Shown: piece by piece, positions 40,780 through 51,800 of the stretch
How the letters are laid out: each line of letters begins with the position of its first letter
Numbering within the stretch: position 1 is the stretch's first letter
Assembly (NCBI GenBank): GCA_012845835.1
Contig: JABAKD010000006.1
Coordinates: 3,420,506 to 3,484,505, forward strand
Direction: 5' to 3'
Source: Undaria pinnatifida
Taxonomy: Eukaryota > Sar > Phaeophyceae > Laminariales > Alariaceae
DNA: 64,000 nt
Made by a program: the position numbers and the translations under genes
Notes under the pieces: generated by a model
Databases searched by the model: none
Told to the model about the DNA's origin: nothing
The model's input: the letters and a program-made list of their open reading frames with translations, nothing else

Positions 40780-42470
40780 CCCTGTGGTGTGGTTTGGCGT
40801 GGCGTGGTGGTGTGTGGGGTTTCACCAGGTGGCTGCTTCTGTCTGCTCTATCTCGCGGACAGCTGGTTAGGGATGGGGGCTACAGCTGGCAGGCTGGCAG
40901 TGGCAGCGGACAGCGGCAGCAGCAGTAGCAGTGTACTGCCGTCTAGCAGCGGCACTGCTGTGTAAAGCAGAAACAGCGACCTGTCTTCGCTTGGCCGATT
41001 ACTCTTAGAGCCAAGTAGCGATGCTCGTAGACAGTGGTTCGCTCACCATGGACCTTCGCCTTCTCTTCTTCCAAGTTCCACCGCGAGGGACGTGCTAAGC
41101 GTGGCTCAGTGCTTCAAACTACAGCTGAATCGAATGCCGAGATGCCGAGATGAACCTTGGGTCCGCACCGCACGAGACTGTAGGAAACCGCAACGTATAT
41201 ATGTGGAGGCATGTCTGAAAAGGGGACACGTGTCATTATGTTACGCAGAAGCCATCCTTGAATATTGTTGGGTTAACCACACCTAGCACAACGTCATCCA
41301 CACGTTTGATGAAGCAGAGCGGCCATGCTTCCACCCTGTCTCTACGACGAGTACGTAGATCGGATCAGTTGAGACTCGGGACGCGTACGGTGCGGCTCAT
41401 ATTCAATCGTCTCGACAAAGCGGAAAGTGCAAGTTCCATACATCGGACAGATCAGATCCGCATTTCGCGATCTACTGGTGCCAGGTAGTAGGTCTTCTTC
41501 TGTCGGGACAGACGCACCCTTGATTTGTATGATGTGCGCGATCTGGATCGTGCGTGCCGGGTGAAGCCTGTATGGCACGGCTCGTGCGCTCGTGTTATCT
41601 GTATGATACAGCCCTTCTTACACAAATTATCGTGCCTGTAACGAACGGCAACGAGTTTATCTACCAGGTAGGAATTGAGATCATCTAATTAATTGTTGCT
41701 GCAGCTGCTGTTGTACCAGGTAGATCGTAATCACTAGACTACATACATACGACATTCCACATTCGAAACATACTCGTGCTCTCGGCTACCACAGGCAGCA
41801 GCTATTATAGCTGGTCGATGGAACGTACCTTATATAAACCTGGTATGGTCTTATAATCGTGCGTGGTTGTATGATGCGTGTTGTGCTTGGATGGTGTAGA
41901 GTTCTTGCATTTGTACAAGGATATCAACGGGATTTTCAAACCACCACCAGCTCTCAAGGGTTCTCACGGGGCAAAAACGGCCCCTCTTATACACCCTTCT
42001 ATTAACTGAAAGTGCTGTATATGACACAGTGTGTAACACCCCCCTATGAGATGAAACGCTGAGCCGGTTTCCTCCGAAACCAGCGCTGCACGAATAACAA
42101 CGGTGTCGGCTTTGGGAGGATGTCATCCAGATTTTTCCGCAGACGTGTCGCTCTACCGGTCGTCGAGAAATCGGCATACGAAACTCGTCCGAGGGGGTGT
42201 GCTATACACCGTCACATACGGTAGCACGTCGACCGACTAGTTCAGTTACCATGCTTGTCCTTTGGAGAATTGTTTCTTTGGTTGTGGCGGTCGACAAAAT
42301 ATGTCGAAGATGGGGTGTCCACTCAGCATCGTCGCCCAATGTAACGGTAAACGGCAAACCACGTGGCGTGTTGCCCCCCTCCCTGTGTCAATCCCTCCCC
42401 AATCGCGTACTTTTTTCGGGGCAAAATCATTTGAGTTAGAGTGCGCTTAAATCGTTTTTTGCATTACTTA
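40780..42470. promoter_or_regulatory. Upstream region of the TPR gene, promoter not resolved
   Basis: The 5' side of the minus-strand TPR gene. A CAG/CTG-rich stretch lies at 40880-40960. No convincing TATA box or start site was found. TACCAGGTA occurs at 41662 and 41714. No protein is recognised. Confidence 0.35.
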
Positions 42471-43083
42471 CAAGTTTAACGCCTTCACTACTCGAAACCC
42501 TTTTGTGGACAAATTTACTTGAAGCTAGTATTGGGAGGGATTTGGGGGCCGGGTTTGGGTTTGCCTCGCCTCTTAGGAAGTACACTCAAGCTCCAGGGAC
42601 AAGCCACTTGGAACTACTGTAGAGTAGAACATAAGAGTTTGTTGGAGGTTGGAGCTGGAAATTTTTAGCAACATGCTCTCACAAGGACAAGTGCTAACAT
42701 TTCCCTCTACGTAGAAGATCTTTTTCGGTGGCAAATCTTTTGGTGCTGAGAGTTTTTTAAGTTGGATCGTTTTCACAGCATCCTCGTGAAAGTGGCCATG
42801 ACCTTTCTTTGAGGATTTCACTCGCGGTCTGGGGACAAATCACCCGGAGTTAGGGTAGAGTAAAAGGGTCAAGCCTTTACCCCTTTAGCTGTCGTCGGAA
42901 TCTCGGCTGGTAACGTATCACATTATTGATAGACATTTTTCTCTGAATCTTCCGCCGCCCCAAGGTGCGAAAGCGCGAGTGGGCAACAATCCATGAAACT
43001 TGAGAATAGGGAATGCTGAACCTTATTGCATGCACTCAGCGACACTTGAGAAAAAGAAAGGAAACAAAAAAGAGTGACGCGAT
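42471..43083. repeat. Family B fragment and unassigned DNA
   Basis: GTTTAACGCCTTCACTACTC, AAACCC and GGGAGGGATTTGGGGG at 42475-42555 are family B. The minus frame 42573-42821 (82 codons) has mixed composition but matches nothing I know. Confidence 0.45.
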
Positions 43084-43145
43084 GGAGCCTGTCCTGTGAC
43101 CACGGACTTATTGACTGTGAGGGAAAATGTGAGGACACACAACAA
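43084..43145 (+). mobile_element. 3' end of a SINE-like element
   Basis: GGAGCCTGTCCTGTGACCAC then GGACTTAT and TGTGAGGACACACAACAAC matches the 3' part of 31950-32118. Confidence 0.6.
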
Positions 43146-43565
43146 CAATCATACATATGATACGTGACAGTTCATTTCGACATATAATCCCCCTGATGCC
43201 TCAAAGGGGTTAATGTGGAGGACAGGGTACGTGGATTCCGTCAATCTCCGATCACACACATGCAAGCCATGAAGATACGTCCAACCAACGTCCGACCTGG
43301 GAGACCCACCACCAATAACGGGTCCTCATAATGGTTGACGGTCGGGAATATCAAACCCAACCGCGCCAGGGAGTGAAGGTCCCCCTACGAGAACGACCGA
43401 GAGTCCCAAGTTTCACTCATGAATCGCTCATTGCTCGAAGCGCGGAAGGTTTGTGAAGGCACAACCGAGTCTCGGCCTCAGCCAACCCTCGTCCAAACCA
43501 AGACCGGGCCGATATCATCGGTGGAGGCATCATTCGTATTGGCGTCGACGGTGCTCAATTTTTAC

Positions 43566-43776
43566 CAGGGGTTTCCACGGGTCGTGACCCGTCCCGCAGG
43601 TCGGGTCAAGGGGTCTCGAAAATCTCGCGGGGCGAGTCGGGTCAAATCAGGAGGTGTTCGAAATCTCACGGATCGGGTCGGGTCTGGTCGGGTCGGGTCA
43701 GGAGGTTTTCAAATCTCGCGGGTCGGGTCAACCCGATCCGACTCGTGAGAGGAGACCGCATCCGTGAAAAGCCCTG
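43566..43776. mobile_element. hAT-like MITE with GGGTC pentamer interior
   Basis: It starts CAGGGGTTTCCACGGGTC and ends ATCCGTGAAAAGCCCTG. The 211-bp interior is rich in GGGTC/GGGTCGGGTC units and GGAGGTNTTCRAAATCTC repeats. It is related to 4663-4820. No target-site duplication is evident. Confidence 0.65.
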
Positions 43777-44289
43777 ACTTACATCCATCCGCCGGAAAAT
43801 TAAAAATAAAAAAAAATACGCGCGATACCTTTGAAGGTAAGTACCAGGGGGGGGTGAGGGAAGGCACCCCGATGACCACGACTTGTCCAGAACGCCGCTC
43901 GGTGAGAGCGAAACTCCCACGAGATGGGCTGGATCATAAAAGCGACCGCTGACAAATAAGAAAAAATAACAGGCTTCTAATTGAACTCGGAAAATCCACC
44001 CCACCCCACCAGCACCTTACCTCTACCATCTAATGGACTGACAAAATAATAAGGTACTCGAAAAACAATCAGGACCACTGACTGCATTAGGCGTCGCTTT
44101 TCCTCGTCCCCCCAGCAAGAGAGGGATAAACGCTTACTGGTAGTTTTTATACAATTTTACAGGCCATCGTCAGGCCAACAACAACAGCATCAGCACCGGT
44201 AGCAGCAGCGGCGGCAAAACCTTTTCAAAAACATACTGTGAAATTTATCCCAGACGGATTTCAAGCAGTCTGTCTCCAAAAGCATGCGT

Positions 44290-45065
44290 TCAGTTTCAAA
44301 GAGGTGGCGGCGGCGGTGGCGGCGGTGGCGACCGTGGCGGTCAAGTACACCAGAATGCCGTTTTTCGTACCCGTCAAGACCTCTCGTCGTCTTAACCCTT
44401 TTAAGACCCAGAGACAGCGAAAAACAAAAACAAAAACACTTCGGTCTTATCCGAGCAGGGTGAACGAGCAAAAGTCTCGGCGTAGGGTCTCGCCGCGCCG
44501 GTGTCGTCCGACTACTTACATTGCAGCTCGGACACCCAAATCTGCCACCACCCAACCCAGAAATGGCCGACGCTGTAATCGTGAATTTTGCGTGATCACG
44601 TTTGCTCTGTCAACTCCCAAAAGGCTAGTTTCAGTGCGGGTACGCGGCCCGTCAAAGCAAGCCGTCAAACCCCGGGCTCCTATTAATAGCAGCTTTGACG
44701 GTGGTGACGGCGACCGCGACGCGTACAGGCCTCTTCTGACCATACTAGTTTTAGAGTAACTAGGTGGTCAGTCGTGGCGGTCAAACCGCGGTCTCCTAGC
44801 ATCTTGGACGGTAGTGGCGGTAATTCACAGGATCAAACTGCGATCTCCAAGCCTCTTCGGTGGTGGTGGTCGTGATGACCGTGACGGTGGTCCAATATTT
44901 CAGAAGGCCGGTCTTGTTTGATGCGTCAAGGTCTCTTCTGGTCCTAATATACCTAGTGCAGGTAGACGGTTGGTCAAAGCGGTCAAACCGCGGCCTCATG
45001 TCATATTTGACGGGAGTGACGGTGACCGTGACGCGTCATGAGCCACCCCGTCTGACGCAGAAGCA
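44290..45065 (+). repeat. Tandem repeat of GGTGACGGTGACCG / GCGGTCAAACCGCGG units
   Basis: Units containing GCGGTCAAACCGCGG and GACGGTGACCGTGACGCG recur at about 44640-44735, 44775-44890 and 44965-45035, spaced 110-200 bp. Both words are self-complementary or nearly so. The downstream pair 45085-45150 and 45265-45320 repeats ATATCTNGC..TCGGTTTTATYGTCG. No gene is seen. Confidence 0.55.
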
Positions 45066-45410
45066 GAGGGCTTTGCTGCACCCCTCGATGCATGGCTTGA
45101 GGGTATATCTTGCCGTCTGTTTTATCGTCGCAACGAAATATCTGGCAGCGAAAAACAAAAGAAAACGTAAACATAAAAGGGGTTAAGGAGGCTTTCGACG
45201 TGGAAAGGGGGGAAGGGGGGGTTGAGGGGATGGGACGGACATTAAGTTCTACCGCCGTTTGAGTCACATCGATGGAGGGAATATCTAGCGGTCGGTTTTA
45301 TTGTCGAAACAAAAGTACCCGAGAGGGAAAAAGAGAAGGCAAGAAAACTGTGCAGGCCAGAGGGAAATCGTACGCACACACCCCAAACCAACCATAACCC
45401 CCTCCCCCAC

Positions 45411-45782
45411 CTCATCCCTTGATTTCCGCCTGGTACGAAACTGAGGAAGTACCACGCCAGCGTGAGCAGCTACACAGCCAACAACAACCCTGCCCTAACC
45501 TCAAGTCCCTGACGATCCCGTAACCCTGTATACCCAACCCCAACTCCAACCCCCTAGCCCAAATCGAACCTTAACCCCTCCCCCCCCCCGTGCCCCCTCT
45601 CGATATGGATGCGTGATCCATGGTCGATGTCTAAGGCAAGCAACAAACGAGTACGCCTCCCCCCCTCACCTCATTCCTTGATTTTCCCCTCCTACAAAAC
45701 TGACGAACTCCCACGCCAGCGCAGAAAGCTGCACAACCAAAAACACCACCACATTGGGTACCACTGCGGGACGAAGCGTACA
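45411..45782 (-). pseudogene. Two degenerate copies of the 3' edge of the SFT2 terminal exon
   Basis: Copies at 45411-45483 and 45662-45782 repeat CTTGATTTCCGCCTGGTACG and AAACTGAGGAAGTACCACGC from the exon at 45871-46077. The second continues to GCGTACAGTGT. At 45625-45655 a short GGTCGATGTCTAAGGCAAGC block resembles a LINE 3' end. Confidence 0.7.
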
Positions 45783-45870
45783 GTGTACCCAAATCCAGCT
45801 CAACTCAACTCAACTGAACTCAATTCAACCCAACCTAATCCAACCACCCCAACCCAACCCAACCCGCGAC

Positions 45871-48800
45871 TCACCTCATGCCTTGACTTCCGCCTGGTAC
45901 GAAACTGAGGAAGTACCACGCCAGTGCGAACAGCTGTATACCCGAAAACACCACCACCATGGGGTACGACTGCACCACGAGGCAAGCGTACAGTGTCCCC
46001 GCCATGGACGCCAAGTAAGCCAGGGAGAAGGGCAAGCGATCTCGCGCCAGCATCGAGCGCACGTGCACCGAAGGTCCCTGGTTAGCGGAGGGGGGAGGGG
46101 GCGAGGGGGGATTATAGGGTTAGGCGCAGGGTCACGGCTGGGTATACCGTGACAGGTAGGGTTGGGCCTAGGGTTAGGGCTAGGGGAGGGGGATAGTGGG
46201 GGGTTAGGGTAGGAAAGGATATGGTATGGACAGGGTTTTAGGGTAAGGAATATGATTAAGGAAAGGGTTAAGGTTGGACGAGGCAAGCGTGCAGACTCCC
46301 CACCGTGGCCGCATACGTAAGCTAGGGAGGAGGGAAAGCGATCTCGCGATTAACGAAAGGGTTAAGGTTGGACGAGGCAAGCGTGCAGACTCCCCACCGT
46401 TGACCCCACGTAAGCTAGGGAGGAGGGAAAGCGATCTCGCGCTAGCATCGATCGCACGTGGACCGAATGTCCCTGGTTAGCATACGCGCCAGGGGGGGGG
46501 GGGGGGGGAGCATAAGGATTAGGGTTTGGTATAGGGTTGGGGCTAGGGAGGGGGGTGCATCGAGCTCAAGTGCATCGAATGTCCCTGATTAGCGGGGGGG
46601 GGGAGGGGACGGGTCGGTATAGGGTAAGGGCTAGGGGGGCGGCAGGGGATAGGGGTAGCATCAGCGCTACTGATGAAAGTAGGGGGGGGGACAAAGCGCG
46701 CGGGGAGGGGGTACGGTCAGGTTTAGGGCTAAGGTTACGGTAAAGTAGGGATGGGGTCAGGGTAAGGGATAGGGTTGGGGTTGGGGTTAGGAGGAGGCGG
46801 CAGTCCGGGATGAAAACGCGAGAAGAATTAATTTTCCGAAATGATTTAACAACTGCTATTAATAGAGTCTACTAACAGTGGTGTAGCGCGGTTTTGCGTA
46901 CTTGTGTCATTGTTGCTGTCACCAACGTTTTACTGCAACTGCCGAACATCGCATCACATCTAATTTTATGCGGGTAGTTGGCCACCACAAAGCGCTAGTA
47001 TTTTGGAAAATAGGAGAACAAACGCTTCCGCAGGAACGTGAAGTACACGCTGGTCAGCGAAGAAAGGCAGTGTGCGCACTCGAAAGTACGCCTCCCACCC
47101 TCTTCCTCCATCCCTCTCTTTCACGCACTCTGCTCATACCTATCTGCCTGTATCACATGTCTGTCTGTCTCTCCCTCTCCCCCGCCCCTCTCTCTGTCTC
47201 CCTGTATTTCGCCCCTCTTCCTCTCCCCCTTTTCTCTTAGCTTCTCCATTACCCTCCTCCTGACGAGGCTGTGGCATAGTATACACATTGCCGTCTTTGG
47301 AAGTAGCTACACCGAAACACAAGCCAACCACAGTAATTCGACGCTGCCATCCACATGCATACAGTACGCAAAAGGTGCGCAAGTCCGCCTCACAAGCACT
47401 TCCAGTAGGATACAACCTGTCAGGATATTTGTAGTGCAAGAACGACTCAATAGGATATTTGGGTTTTGTACCATATGGAAAGGAGGTTTACGAGGATACG
47501 AAACCGTCAGTACAGGCAGCTTCGACGCCTGTGCTGTGAGCGACAGGCAGCTTCGATGCCTGTGCTGTGAAAGGTTATATTCACTCTGTTTTTGCTCTAC
47601 CCCAACCTCTGGTCAGCGCTAGCTACTGCATGATCTACTGCTGCAGCGCTGCCAAGTTTCCCGACAGGTCATGAGCCAAAGTGGTAGTGTAGATTCAGAG
47701 TCAAACATGTCCTCCCCCTTCCGGAAAGGGTATTCTCCGTTCAACGGGGATCTCAACCAGTACCATGGTTGGATGGAATTACAACAATCGTTGATGTACG
47801 AGGACGGCCTTGGCAAAGTTATGTCAGGCCTAGAGACCGCCCCAGCAGCACCAAAGGAGAATGCCACTCAGGTGCAGAAGGCGCAATATGCGAAGGAGAG
47901 TCGCCGCTATGACGAAAAGAACGGTATGCTTTTTACGAGAATGCTTCTGGCTACCGCTGATTGCCGTGAACGATATGCTAGTGTTGCCGCTCAAGTCGTA
48001 CAAGCGTACGCCCCCGTAGGGACAGCTGAATTCGGCGACGGTCGCGGTGCTGTTATGGCACTCGAGGCCAAATACTAGATGGTGAATCCCGAATGCAAGA
48101 GCTGCACGATCAGCTGGCGAACTTGCAGGTCACCGAGGCCGAGCAATATGACCCTGCCCGAGTAATCCAGGAGTTGCGTCGCATTTGCGTCGAGCTGGGA
48201 GCTCTCGGTGACACAGTAGTGCCAGCACGAAAAACTCACGCATTTTTCAGGGCACTGCCTGATAGCCAATATGAATCGTTGAAGACAGTACTGCTTTGTG
48301 ATAGGCAGCGTGATGGCACCGCCTCAGTTTTCAAGATATGGCACCTCTTGCAACGTCTTACCAGGCTATGCAAATTCGCGACAAAGTCACCGCTAAAGAA
48401 GAAAGTGCGGGACGAGACGAACATGATGCAGGCAGTCGCGAGCGTGCGCTGAATACGGCAGGGTACGAGAGATCTCGCAACCCCTCCCGTAGAAACAACG
48501 GTCGAGATGGAAGAAGATATCGCGGAAATGATACGAGCAATACCAATAGCCCCGCGAGAGGTAACAACAATAACGATGGCTACACGTCGAGGAACACGAA
48601 CGGCAACTTGTCTGAGGATAGCAATTCAAGTAGACCGGAAAGTGCACGCGAACGTAGGCACGGCAACCGTGCAGGTCGAGGAGGACGACGGCGTAATCGC
48701 AATGACGGAAAGAACCGCCACGGCAGACGCAATTACTGCCGGAACTCTACTGAGCGCGGCTGGCATGACTGCCCCGTTCGCCACTCGCACCAGGAAAGTG

Positions 48801-51800
48801 ACGGCACGTACTCACGTTAATGCTGCACAGGTCAGTTCCCCACGGGAATGTATTTCTCACGCATGGTGCACGATCACCGAGAACGCCGGTTTGGAGAATT
48901 TTCAGGTTGTCATTGGTGACGGTGCCAAACGTCCCCCGATTAATGATGAAATGTATTGACTACAAACATGTAACGAATACGAAGGTGCAGGAAGATGTCG
49001 CATTCCCGGCAACGATGGAAATTGTAACCGGCGCGACCCCCGTTGATACAGCAGTGTTCATTGATACAGCAGCGTCAAACCATATGGTACCCGCCGGATC
49101 CCAGCTATGCCAGCATGTGGTCAACAAGATCGACAGCTGTATGCGTGTCAGAGGATCTTGCAGCGTAACTGCAGCCAGGACAAAAGGTACTCTCGCATTT
49201 GGTGTACGGAATGACCGAGGCGAGTTGGTACCGGTCCACGTGGAAGTGTCAATTCTTCCCAATTTGGGAGCGAGTGTGTTTTCGGTCGGAGCGCTCAACG
49301 AGAAGGGAGAAAAGCTCGATCTAATGGCTAATCCTCCTGTTTTACACGCGACGGTAACAGCGCGTTTCCAGTGTCGACGGAATATCCACGGACGTTCGTC
49401 CTACGTATACTACTGAATGGGCAAGATAAATCGCGCGATAAAATATTATCCCACACAGCGATGGACTCTGACTCGTGCCACCCAAGGATGGATCCCTGTC
49501 GCCCTCGCGCTATGAAACAGCTAGCGAAGGAGCTTACAACAGGTGCGGATGATGATATTGACAGCTCTGGAGCCGGAAAGCCGACTGTAATCGGATATAC
49601 GCTAGCTAAGCTGCAAACGGATGAGACGGTGGACCACGGAAGCGCGGAGCTCGCTACAGGCAAGGGAATAATTCAATACGTACACCACGGAAGCGCGGAA
49701 CTCGTTACAGGCAAGGGAATGGATCAAAACGTTCTCGCAGGTACATTTATTTTGACACAGGAAATGACTATCAGGACGACGCCAGAAACGTATGGAATTG
49801 CAGGTACATGCCCGACGGATTCGCGTACTGAAGGGAGAACCGTGCGGATAATGGATGACCCAATTTTGTTAACAGAGGATACTACAGAAGAAGCAAGTTT
49901 GTCAACAGAGGACACTGCAGAAGAACCCAGTTTGTCAACAGAGGACACTACCATATACAGATCTGCGACCGAATCTCTTTCTGATCTTGACAGGTGGGCG
50001 GCGATGGGGCTAATTTACAGCGACTTTGCAGAAGATGGAATGGGCTGCTCTGCGACACCGGTCGTTCCGTACCTGGTAGCAGCAGGAGCACCCCCCGCAG
50101 ATTGTAATAAGTTGTTGAACATGATATATGGTTGTGTTGAAATGCATCTACAGTAAAACTGGTGTGTCATGGATCACTACTGTTGTTGGAGGTGTGTCTG
50201 CTGATGCCACACCTTCAATTCTAACTAAGCTTTGGCATTCAATCTAAACGATACGTAGCGAGAAAACGAGAACGACGTTGGTTCATATGATAACTTGGGT
50301 GACACACCCACCAGTCGAACGAACAAGATAACGCCAGGCGCAAGGCACATGGACGTAAAATGTTACCATATAAGGTCCTTCTTTGCGAGCAGCGTAGCGG
50401 ATGCGCAGTACGGTAAAACAGGTATTCAAAAGGCAGACATTCTCACGAAATGCTTGGGCGCGCAAAAGTTTATATCAACCCGGCTCATGCTGCTCGGTGA
50501 ATGAACGCCCCCCCCCCTTTTCGAAATCAGGCATTAAGCCCAAAGGGTATGATGGAGCCCGTATGTAGATTAACGGGGGGGGTTACATTGCTGATGACAT
50601 TTCATGCAATTAATATTGATAATGTTATTTTGAGCTTCAAGATCAAAACGGATCAATATTCACGTGAATACGGAATTGGTATGCAGTAGTTCTTGAGAGG
50701 ACACGTCAGGATATTTGTAGTGCAAGAACAACTCAACAGGATATTTGGGTTTTGTATTATATGGAAAGGCAGTTTACGAGGATACGAAACCGTCAGTACA
50801 GGCAGCTTCGACGCCCGTGCTGTGAGAGATTAATTCACTCTGTTTTTGCTCTACCCCAACCTCTGCTCAGCGCTAGCTACTGCATAATCTACTGCTGCAG
50901 TGCCGCCAACTTTCCCAACACAGCCCACTCTTCATGCGACCCGCCAAACATGTCACGGCGCTTTGTCGCGCTTGGTGCACGCAACGCCATCCTGGTCCGT
51001 AAAAAACCGACGTGCTCCGTCCCGGCATGGTAGGGATGCGAGGGTCTGTGGTCATACGACTAAGGCCTTGCACAAAATGATTATATCCCCATCCCTCCCA
51101 CATCCCACCACCCCCCGCCCCCGCTCTAAGAACGCCTACCAGGTACATACCTTAAGCATGGCGAAGCTTCCCATGAAGAAGAAACTGCCCAACGTGAACG
51201 TTAAGGCGAATTTGTGCGGCCTTAAGATGATCGTCGGGAGCCCGATGAAAAACGCGAGAGCGAAGAACACCACGGATAACAGCAGAGCCACCACGAAACC
51301 CTGGAAAACGAAGCACAATCGAGAGAAAAACGAGGAAGGGGAGGGAGGGGGTAGGAGGGGGCGGTGGGGGAAGCAGGGACGGAGAGAGGGAGAGCGCGGC
51401 GACGAGGGGAAGGAGGAGGAGAACGGGGGGAGGGGGGGTCAGAACATCATGTGACTACTTCCTACGTGGAGGCTCGAGTGTAACAAAGAAAAAATCGGCT
51501 GTGGAAAACCGACGGCACCCATGTTGCTTGGGAAAGTATACTTGGAAATAGAAATGCACAATCCTTGCAACGGGAAAGGGTTAAGAGGTCAATGAGGGTT
51601 TTCGCGTCCGTCGACTGCTGCACATAATGAAAATACACAAATCTGCAAATGGTTGTCTGAACCCCTCCTCCCTCCCTTTCCCTAACGCTTGAAACGCCTC
51701 CGCTGTATCACCTCCACCGACAATAGCAAGAAAACAAAAAACAAAAAAGCGGACGGTTGTACTGTGTCACCCTACCCCCCCCTCCCCCCTCTCCCACGTT

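Larger units (their letters stand above)
47418..50920 (+). mobile_element. Ty1/copia-type LTR retrotransposon, internally deleted
   Basis: Two LTRs (47418-47666 and 50704-50920) start TGTCAGGATATTTG (CGTCAGG in the 3' copy) and end CCCGACA/CCCAACA. Flanks CAACC and CAGCC look like a 5-bp target duplication with one change. Inside are a gag-like region, an Arg/Asn-rich zinc-knuckle-like segment, an aspartic protease, a pre-integrase fragment and the extreme C-terminus of RNase H. The integrase core and reverse transcriptase are missing and the frame shifts several times, so the copy is non-autonomous or dead. A G-run at 50574-50582 may be the polypurine tract. It sits in intron 4 of the SFT2 gene, opposite to its transcription. 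Confidence 0.9.

Noticed and set aside
42573-42821. 82-codon minus-strand gene
   Set aside because: Its composition is plausible, but it has no recognised domain, and a family B repeat lies immediately adjacent.
46100-46800. A true telomere or subtelomere
   Set aside because: The TTAGGG-like units are degenerate, short and sit between exons of one gene.
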